From Calcarisporiella thermophila CBS 279.70 (taxonomy: Eukaryota; Calcarisporiellomycota): a stretch of 64,000 bases of DNA. The stretch covers positions 594,877 to 658,876 of the forward strand of contig NW_027192205.1 of the NCBI RefSeq assembly GCF_041956535.1. The letters run 5' to 3'. Both the position numbers and the translations under genes were made by a program. The notes under the pieces are model-generated. The model was not told the DNA's origin, did no database searches, and worked only from the letters and a program-made list of their open reading frames with translations. This document shows, piece by piece, positions 55,716 through 64,000 of the stretch (within the stretch, counting starts at the first letter, position 1; every line of letters begins with the position of its first letter).

Positions 55716-57013
55716 ATGCATTCGCAACTTCAACAATACCTTCAATATCAATCGTCGATCCCGCAGCCATTGCCCACGCAATCACTTGCCTCTCAGCTCC
55801 AGGCTCTTCAATCGGGCGGAGGGAATACAGCTATACCTGCTGGACTCAATGACGCGTTCTTCCATCCCTCTACTCTCCAACAGCATCTTCAGCCGCCTAA
55901 TATTTCTCAGCCACAACCTTCTTCACAGCAACAACAGCAGGCCCAGCAACAACAACAGCAGCAACAACAGCAACAACAACAACAACAGCAGCAGCAGCAG
56001 CAACAGCAGCGGTTACTCGAGGAGGAGCGAATCTACCAGCTGGTGTTAGAATTACTCAATCCTCCTGTGCGCGAACATGCTCTGTTGGAGTTGAGCAAGA
56101 AAAGAGAGCAACATCCAGATTTAGCATTGGTGCTCTGGCATTCTTGCGGTAATCTATTGAATTGATCGATGACATTTCCTAATTATGAGCTCATTTGTAT
56201 TTTTTTGTTGTTAGGCATTATGTCTGTTTTACTGCAAGAGATTGTTTCCATCTATCCACTACTCTCACCGCCTAACTTGCAAACCACTGCATCTAACCGA
56301 GTTTGTAATGCTCTGGCCTTGTTGCAGTGCGTGGCAAGTCATAATGACACTCGTACCCTCTTCTTGAACTGTATGTTTGATATTCATTCATTGGTTTTTC
56401 TTGATACATAATGTTTATTATGTTTTTAGCTCATATTCCGCTCTTTCTTTATCCGTTTTTAAACACGACGAGTCGCTCTCGTCCTTTTGAGTATCTACGC
56501 CTGACAAGTCTTGGTGTAATCGGTGCATTGGTGAAGAATGATGACCCCGAGGTTATCAATTTCCTGTTGAGCACAGAAATTATACCTTTATGTCTACGCA
56601 TAATGGAAACTGGGAGCGAGTTATCCAAGACGGTGCGGACCAAAATGCTATGAGTTTCTTATATTGGTACTAATTCTCATGACCCTTTCTAGGTGGCAAT
56701 ATTCATTGTCCAGAAGATCCTCCTTGATGAAGTTGGCCTCAGTTATATTTGCCAGACTTATGAGCGGTTTTATGCAGTTGCTGCGGTACTCCAGAACATG
56801 GTTGCACAGCTTGTTGAGACCCAAGCCGGTGCTCGCCTCCTTAAACATGTAGTCCGCTGTTATCTGCGGCTTTCGGATAATCCTAGAGCGCGTGAAGCCC
56901 TCCGTGAATGTCTACCAGAACCGTTACGCAACGGGACGTTTGCACCGATGTTGAAGGATGATATCACAACGAAACGATGCCTAGCGCAGCTCCTGCACAA
57001 TCTTGCCACATAA
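55716..57013 (+). CDS. CAF40: CCR4-NOT subunit CAF40/CNOT9 (Rcd1)
   Basis: Armadillo-like subunit of the CCR4-NOT deadenylase complex that links it to RNA-binding proteins and to miRNA-type repressors. Four exons, about 370 aa. A poly-Gln/Pro N-terminal extension (residues ~1-105, with roughly 27 Gln coded by CAA/CAG at 55928-56010) precedes the conserved domain: [138 protein letters not shown], and the end [11 protein letters not shown]. The splice joins (for example C-G-IMSV and [16 protein letters not shown]) reproduce the family exactly. Very secure. Confidence 0.95.
55928..56010 (+). repeat. CAA/CAG trinucleotide repeat (poly-Gln)
   Basis: Mixed CAA and CAG codons give about 27 glutamines inside the CAF40 N-terminal extension. 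Likely length-polymorphic. Confidence 0.85.
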
Positions 57014-57851
57014 TTGCGTTCCACTAATGGTAATGGGAACAAGAAAAGAAATATCAAAATATATATATTTCGTTTGGAAATTTATTTGGTTTTTTTTTAT
57101 TTCGAATTATTTTTTTGGTTGATAAGAGTGGGAATTCGGAGAGAGGAATAGAACTTTTTTTTTTCCCTTTTTTCTTTGTTGTGTTTATTTTCTTTTTTCT
57201 GTATTTTTTTTTCCCTTTTTTATTCTGCTCTTTATTTTCATTTAAATCTCCAGATTATATATTCTCTTTTATATTATAATAGGCAATGTTGTCTTTTGAG
57301 ACATTTTTCTTTCTCCCTTGCTTTATCATGTATGTTTAAACTTTCAAGGATCCTCTATGAGTTTTTTTTTTTTTGTGCTCTTTTTTCTTCCTCTCCTTAT
57401 AATATTCATATTTTCCACTTTTTTATGGGAGTGTGGATTTTTATTTCATTAGCGTTCTAAAAGTTTTTAAATCCTTCATTATTTCTTCCCAATAGGTCAC
57501 ATAAAAGGGTATTTTTGCTTTCATTATTCACATGCTCTTCATGAAATGTAGTTAGACGAGAGCTTGTGAACCAGTCGACAAAGTTCCAGTAAGAGTAGTG
57601 ATAGCTTAGGTCTTAACGACCCGTGACTAAAGCTCAACATCCTACGTATACTCTAAATTGTCTACTAGGAAATAGAGTAATTAACAGCCACAAGTTAAAT
57701 CGAAAAAATATTCAAAGTTTTGATCAAAAGGAGACAGATTTGATAATTTTTACGGCGCAGCTTCAGCGAAAACATAATAACGAATCGAAAAAACTAAAAA
57801 TTTAGAGTGCTTTTGCCACTCTTGCCCTCAATATTGTATTGCTTATGAAAA
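57014..57851. other. Intergenic, T-rich
   Basis: Long T and TTTC runs (57090-57430) form the CAF40 3' flank. The rest is AT-rich with no recognised gene. Confidence 0.5.
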
Positions 57852-60202
57852 ATGACAGTAGCAAACGAGCAAAATGAACATGAAGATGCCAAGAGCGCCA
57901 TTCGAAATACTGGATATCAACCTATATCTTTACCTTTTGATATCTCCGACACTTCTCTTCGGATAATCGAACGCTTGCCCGGCATGGACTCTTTGGTACA
58001 TAAAATCTTGAAGGATATCTTATTTCATGCTAAAACAAGGCGTGGAGGCGGTGGTATAATAAACGGAAAGCCTGGAACAGGAAAATCGGCATTAGCTCGC
58101 TGCATTGCTGGTATATATTTCCATAGTTTAAATTGTAAATAAGAATGAGAATGCATTTCGATTTATAGAGAGCACGGGACTAGGATATAAGATTGTCAAC
58201 TGTCCAGATATATTTCAAACTGGTAATCATTTCCTCTCTTTTTCTGGTTCATTCTAGCGTATCTGATTGTATAAGTTTAGATGAAGGAGAGAGTGAGCGC
58301 AAAATTGAAGAAATCTTCAAAGCTACAATTGAGTCTCCGGTGCTCTCCATTGTAATCCTGGATGAGATCGATGTTATTGCAGCTGCCAACCACCGCACAG
58401 GTATCTCTGTCGCAGAACTCAAGTATTTCATAGGAAATCCTCATATATTTAATATGATATCAACTAGGCGTCGAAGGTCGTGTCTACTCTGCGCTAGTAA
58501 ACGCACTGGATGATGTGGTTGAGAAAGGGAACGTATTTGTGTTGGGAATTACAACCCGTGCACATGTGTTGGACAGAAGCGTGACGCGGCCTGGAAGATT
58601 AGATCGCGATTATGCTATTGGATTATTGACAGCAAAAGAACGGTACAAAGTGTTGAACTTACTTACCGAAAGTAAGCTAGAGCTGACAATTACTATTCCA
58701 AATACAATGATTTTTGGAAACAAATTAAATGTTATAAACCTGATAAATGACGGCTATTTTTCTTGATCCTTCGTTGATATAACTAGAAATCCCATTTGAA
58801 AAATCAGAGCGCGAAGGCATTCTCCAGGCAGTAAGTAAACGGACGCATGGTTTTGTGCCAACTGATCTGCAGAATCTTTGCACGCAAGTCGCTCTTTCCT
58901 TAATTTCTTCCCATAAATCAACCATCGCCTACTCTGACTTCGATAACGCCCTCCAATCTATTCGCCCTTCCGCCCTCTCCGAATTTCATGTTCCAATTCC
59001 TCCTGTACGCTTTAAGAATCTCTATGGAGTTAAATCTATTATAGAGGATCTGCAAGCTTCCGTCGTACGGCCCTTCGAGCACCCAGAGCATTTTCTTAGC
59101 ATGGGGATTGCTCCTCCACGTGGGGTTTTAGTATATGGTCCACCCGGAGTAGGGAAAACAATGCTATGTTGTGCTCTGGCCGCAGAAACTGGTTTAAATT
59201 TCATGCATGTGGAGGCTTCACAAATTCGATCAAAGATAGTTGGAGAATCCGAGCGGAATATTGCAAAGATGTTTGCTGCAGCAAAAGGTAGCGCACCTAG
59301 CATATTGTTTATTGATCAGGTATGCGGTTACCACACTCAAGGCGCCAATTTAAGTATTACTGAAAAGACCTGGCTTACATGCAGATAGATGTGCTCGCGC
59401 CAAGGAGAGGAACCAGTACTACCTCGGAGAATACAAGCGACCGGATAGTGACTGGGATATTGACAGGTAATATTGCTCTTGTTCCCAATAATCGTGCACA
59501 GTTATATGGACTGGACCTGTATTAGAAATGGATGGTTTCTTCACTGATAACCAGGAAGTGAACGTACTGCTTATTGCTGGTGAGTGGATACACCCACGTG
59601 TCAGAAATGATTTTCTATAGTTATTATTTTACCTTTTATGCATCAACTTAGCATCCAATAGACCCCAAATGATTGACCCAGCACTGCTAAGACCTGGAAG
59701 ACTTGATATACATGTGTATATGGGACCGCCGGATGCTCAAGTAAGCCAAAGTGGCGTTAAGCAGTAAAGAATATTGACTAAGTTAAAGCCCTTCTAGCAA
59801 CGGCTAGAAATTTTCCAAGGAATTGCTAGTACGATGCCTTTGCAACTAGACGACAAGCAAATGCGATGGTGGGCGGAGAAAACGGAAGGATGCTCCGGTA
59901 AGTAGAGCCGCAATCGCCTTAATGAAATCGAGGTAGCCAACGGATGAGTCTACTTTAGGAGCGGATATAGAAAATTTGTGTCGCGAGGCGGCACTATTGG
60001 CCCTTAGAGAAAGCATTCAGGAAGATAAAGTATATGCACATCCAATCTTGCTATCTGGATGCCGAAGTTATTACACGAGCTAATAACGCTATGCAATAAT
60101 TAGGTAACTCATGAAAATCTGCTAAGAGCACGAATTGGAGTTCGACCTTCTCTTCTTGGCTACATTCCAAGCCACCCTTATGGAGCACTTCATCCATGTT
60201 AA
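57852..60202 (+). CDS. Double AAA+ ATPase, AFG2/SPATA5-like
   Basis: Type II AAA+ protein resembling Afg2/Drg1 and SPATA5, which strip shuttling factors from pre-60S ribosomes; orthology is inferred. About ten exons, roughly 580-600 aa. D1: Walker [10 protein letters not shown] (about 58068-58095), Walker [12 protein letters not shown], arginine-finger region [13 protein letters not shown]2: [18 protein letters not shown] (from about 59119), [20 protein letters not shown], Walker B SILFIDQ joined to IDVLAPRRG, then [25 protein letters not shown], and a helical end with [20 protein letters not shown]. The protein begins almost at D1, so the N-terminal domain of Afg2 is missing. The D2 Walker B catalytic Glu is Gln (codon CAG 59317-59319, the last codon before the intron). 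The last exon starts at 60114 and ends at TAA 60200-60202. Confidence 0.8.
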
Positions 60203-60673
60203 TAAAATAGTTCACTTCACACGATACCTTCACTATTGAATAAATTTGTAACCTTGCCTTGGGCCAGAGGCTATGGAAAAAGCTACCAATCTTTGGTTAG
60301 GCGCATCAGACTCCATTCCAAAGTTAGCCAGCACGTCAAATGGACGTAGTAATTGACCGTTCAGCTTTTGCTCTAGGTTTACTCTATTTATGGCTTGTTG
60401 TTTCTGAGCAATTTGACATAATTATTCGGTGGCAAATTTTCAAATTTATCACTCGATAGATTAACTGTGCGCGACACGCCATATGTTACTGCTGCCCCAA
60501 ACTAGTTATTTTTTTTTTTCATTCCCTTTTTTCTTTTTTTTTTGAAATCATAAGAGTTCATCTTGCTTTCTTTTTGAAGTCATTATTATTGAAACTACTC
60601 GAGTTAAACGCTGGGTTATACCTACCGGACTTATATCTACCAAGAGTTTGCAGACAGTTTATCACCATAAGAT
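60203..60673. other. Intergenic, AAA ATPase to acidic protein gene
   Basis: AT-rich 471 bp with a T run at about 60510-60540. Probably 3' flank and promoter. No gene is seen. Confidence 0.5.
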
Positions 60674-63600
60674 ATGGAGTTAGAACCCGGCAAGAGTGAA
60701 GCGGACCAAGAGTGTCAGCTAGCCCGCACAGGTGATTTGCTTCTCATATTTCCTTCTTGAAAAATCTCTATATTTAAGCAACAATGCATGGTTAGACTTG
60801 GAAGTACAGAAACCTGTGCCCGCTGACAAAACGCCGACTTCTCTACCAGAAGGAATCCCTTCGCGTCCTCATGAGAAAATGCCAGTTACTGGGAAGGAAT
60901 ATTTTATTACACAGGAAGAACCATTCAAACTGTCGAAATTGGTAAAGGAGTTTCTAAATGACGAGAAGGATGGCGACATGCAAAGTGAGCATATTAAGCA
61001 AGAAGAAATAAGCAGTATGCCGCCGCAAAAAGAGAGTGCGAGAAATGAATACATCGAGTCCATGGATGACAGTACTACTACAGTAACACCTGGAGAGCTC
61101 TCCGAATTGAAATCAGTAAACGTTGATGCCGATACGTACCCAGAAGTATATGATGGACTAGCTGGACATGACTACGAAACCAGCGGCATTTGGCATGCTG
61201 ATATTGGATCCAAGATCGAGAAACACAATGAATTGGCACGTTTCTTGGACGAAATACCAAAGGAAACTACGAAGGAGAACATTTACGAGGTTTCCGCTCA
61301 TGAAAACTCGGCTCACGATATTGACGACGAAAGCTTACAGTTTAAGAAACTCGCTACGAATACTCCACCCGACGATTCTGAGCTCATGCCAAGTGCAACA
61401 CCCCACCAAAACTCGAAGTCTAATGAGACATTTGGGTTGGAGACCATCGACTTGGCCCCGTCCAACGTTACAGTCAACATCCCAAAACGAGATAACATGG
61501 AATTACCGGCGGATTACCCTGAAAAAGAGAGCCACAATTCGGAAGGAGCCAAAGAGCTAGATTTAATTGAGTCTACGCAGGACGAACCTCCCGGAGTAGT
61601 CGGAGTTTACGGTGTTAGAGACAGCGCTAAAGATCATCCCACGCTTGATGAAGCTCCTAGTACTCTCGAAATTGCGGCAGAAACTCCCACGCTTGCAGAT
61701 ATACCCGTCACTAATGACCCCTTTGCAGTGGATGTACAAGCCATTTTTGATGAGGCTGCTAATTCAACTAGCAAACCTGCTTCCGATATGAATGAGCATA
61801 ATTTTGTAGAAGATAATTCGCCAGACGAAGATATGAAGCGCAGCTCAGTAGTAAGCGAAAGTGTTAGAGAGCCAGCGACCGAGAGAGATGACAATAGTCA
61901 CAATAAGATGTTGAATGCCCATGGCCCACTATCAATTGAGGATAAGTCAATTTCCGGGGACCTATACCAGGGTGAAGAAGATATGGAGGATGGATCCAAA
62001 GAAGAAAGCGTGAGCTTGAAAGAATCGGGTGTTAGTGAGCCGAGCCCATCAGCTGTGAAGGCGAATCCTGAAGAGAGAGCTATAATTGATTTGCCCAAAC
62101 CCCAAATTCAGAATGAAGTAGGAGAAACAACCGCAGAAGTATCAGTGCTATTTGGGGAGCTCATAGATCAAGATTGCATTGAAGAGGATCCAAAAATGGT
62201 CGATAAAAAAAGCGAGGCAGTTCTTGGTCCCAAGTTGGAAGAAGCTACTGATGAGACGTACGAGATAAATTATGAACAGGGCGAAGAAATGAAAAGACTT
62301 GTGGATTTAGCAAGAGACAATGAGCCAGCGAAAGAAGTGATCCATGAAATCTCTCTGGATTCAATCGAAAATCCGAGTAATATCGAAGAACCTCTGGAGG
62401 AAAAGAGCTCAGTCTTGGATAGCGCTGAATATAAAGAGGGTGCATCTACTGATATAAATTGCGCAAGTGAGGATATTGACGCTTCCAATAACATCAATAA
62501 CCCGAAGGCCGCCGATGATGTTCTTTGTCTATATGGAAAGGATGTGGAGACGAACGAAGAAGCTACGCCTGAATTAAATAGAAAGGTTGTATCCTCAGTT
62601 GTCGACAAAGAGGCAAACCAAGAGTCAAACCCTGATACAAATATCGAACCACGGGTCACTAGTGAAAATAATGATGCTGAGATTTCCGGTATCACTGAGG
62701 ACCTTGAAACTATTAATGAGGTTCTCGAACCCTGCGATGAAAATATAGAACCAACCGATGAGGCGAAGCCGGATTTAAAAGTGAGATTTGAGCCAGCGGA
62801 TTTTGGCGAGAAGACCGGTGATTCCAATGACCCGACGAAAAATCCAGAAACAGCCAAGGAGATAGAAGAAGAGGTTGCAGTGGTTGCAGAAGATGAATTA
62901 GATGCAAAAAGTTCAGATATCGACCCCGTTAATACCGAGAAGGAGACTGAGTATGTTCATAACCCCGAAGTGAATGAAGAAGGGAAAGAGAATATGCTAA
63001 CGGTAAAAGCAGGGGATCATGCATCATTTGGTCTCGAGCCCGTCACTGCACATGTGTCCAGAAAAGAGACAGAAATAGCGAAAGGTATCCCAGAGAGTAG
63101 AACGGAAGTGATAGAGCACGAAAGAGATGAATCTTTTGAGCTACCTGTCGTTGATGAGAAAATCGAGGAGTTTTCAGCTAATGTTGAGCACCAGATTATT
63201 GAGAGTATGTCCAGAAATCAGAATATAGAGGAGATGGAAACGGAAATGAAGGATGAGACAAGATATGAACCGCATTCAACCGGCTTAGCTCCTACCACTG
63301 AGTTTGGACAATCTGTCGAGTCTGTCGAGCAGCAAGAGGGGCAGCATCTTGCCGTGTTTCATGAGAAAATACAAGAAAATGATAATGAGAAGGATCCTGA
63401 GGTGAACTTAAGCGCTGAAAAGGCCATCGATGAGATCAAAACGGGAGCTATACTCCTACCCGCCGAAGAGCATGAAGTCAGGATTCTCTCCCGTGGTCAA
63501 ATCGAAGAATTGCCGGTTGACAAGGAAAACAACTTGTCTACGGAAGAATCTCTTACGGAGGTGAGGAAAGAATCCCAAGCTGGTCCATTGTGTCCAACGA

Positions 63601-64000
63601 GCCAAGAAAGCGAGATTACTGATGGGTTGGCTCAAAATGGGAGTGTCAAAGCTCAGGGTATTACATACGACAATGAGTCGACCGTAGCTAGCCTTGATAT
63701 CACCCAACCGGTAACGCGAGACAATAGTATTGATGAAGCTGATCTCGACAGAGAAGGATTGGAGAAAAATAATGACTCTACTGCCGAAGTAACGAACAAG
63801 GAATTCAAAAAGGCAGAAGTATTATCTGATCGACAGGAGCCAAGTTTGACAGCCAATAATGAATTGCTCAAGGTGGAGAATGTGCTTAAAGATATATCAG
63901 GTGACAATACAGAATGTTTAGCAGCAATTTCTGCAGGACACAGCACAGAGCCGAAGATCGACCCTCGTGAAGCAATTACGGCAGATTTGCGGAAGACATC
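60674..64000 (+). CDS. Giant acidic protein, unknown, runs off right edge
   Basis: Exon 1 (60674-60731) begins MELEPGKSEADQ; a GT-AG intron (60732-60795) joins it in phase to an exon that stays open from 60796 to the window end, at least 1,068 codons. I read this frame codon by codon and found no stop. The protein so far is very rich in Glu, Asp, Ser, Asn and Thr with few aromatics and no clear globular domain, signal peptide or membrane helix. It is not a simple tandem repeat; phrases such as NTEKETEYV, EEEVAVV and repeated xxEPxxE patterns recur irregularly. I do not recognise a family. Such long acidic disordered proteins occur among cytoskeleton-, chromatin- and cell-wall-linked scaffolds; the role is unknown. 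The C-terminus, which may hold the defining domain, lies outside the window. Confidence 0.75.

Noticed and set aside
61634-62857. Minus-strand Ser/Leu-rich frames opposite the acidic protein
   Set aside because: They are reverse-complement shadows of GAA/GAG/GAT-rich coding sequence, which always yields Ser/Phe/Leu-rich antisense frames.

Overview
This window is nuclear DNA from a filamentous or other non-yeast fungus. The evidence is a class III adenylate cyclase with the fungal RA, LRR, PP2C-like and cyclase layout, a TPR/F-box/LRR protein of the Dia2/Pof3 type, a fungal-style MutM/Fpg glycosylase, EDC3, UTP10, a mitochondrial SSB, cytosolic PheRS beta, short GT-AG introns, and three eukaryotic tRNA genes including an initiator tRNA-Met. 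I cannot place the phylum from sequence alone. All gene models were built by joining reading frames across splice sites that restore family-conserved protein.

Layout. 1-7.2 kb: DNA glycosylase FPG (+), decapping activator EDC3 (+), a small Cys/His-rich unknown (-), CutC (-, eight exons). 7.5-13.4 kb: ribosome biogenesis factor UTP10 (-). 14.8-20.9 kb: a small Tyr/Pro-rich unknown (+), mitochondrial SSB (-), a secreted expansin-like protein (+), and a LEA_2-like membrane protein (-). 23.0-29.3 kb: adenylate cyclase (+). 30.0-36.8 kb: a BTB/POZ protein (+) and a Dia2/Pof3-like F-box protein (+). 37.1-43.7 kb: MATE transporter (-), small secreted Cys-free peptide (+), PheRS beta (-), and a plant/bacterial-type 2-isopropylmalate synthase (+). 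The last two are divergent around a Gcn4-type TGAGTCA site.

From about 43.7 kb rightward the base composition is visibly more AT-rich and introns are more frequent. This part holds three tRNA genes, a decayed Ty3/gypsy-like remnant, ADE17/ATIC (-), a DDB1/MMS1/CPSF_A-superfamily protein with many exons (+), CAF40/CNOT9 (+), an AFG2/SPATA5-like double AAA ATPase (+), and an acidic coding frame of more than 1,060 codons that runs off the right edge (+).

Most genes are conserved housekeeping functions (RNA decay, ribosome assembly, translation, purine and leucine synthesis, cAMP signalling, ubiquitin ligases) with no operon logic. The points most worth a second look are the 410-aa isopropylmalate synthase without a feedback domain, the AAA protein with Gln in place of the D2 Walker B Glu, microexons of 17 and 18 nt, an unannotated long hairpin, the giant acidic protein, and a retroelement remnant whose integrase piece lies upstream of its reverse transcriptase piece.
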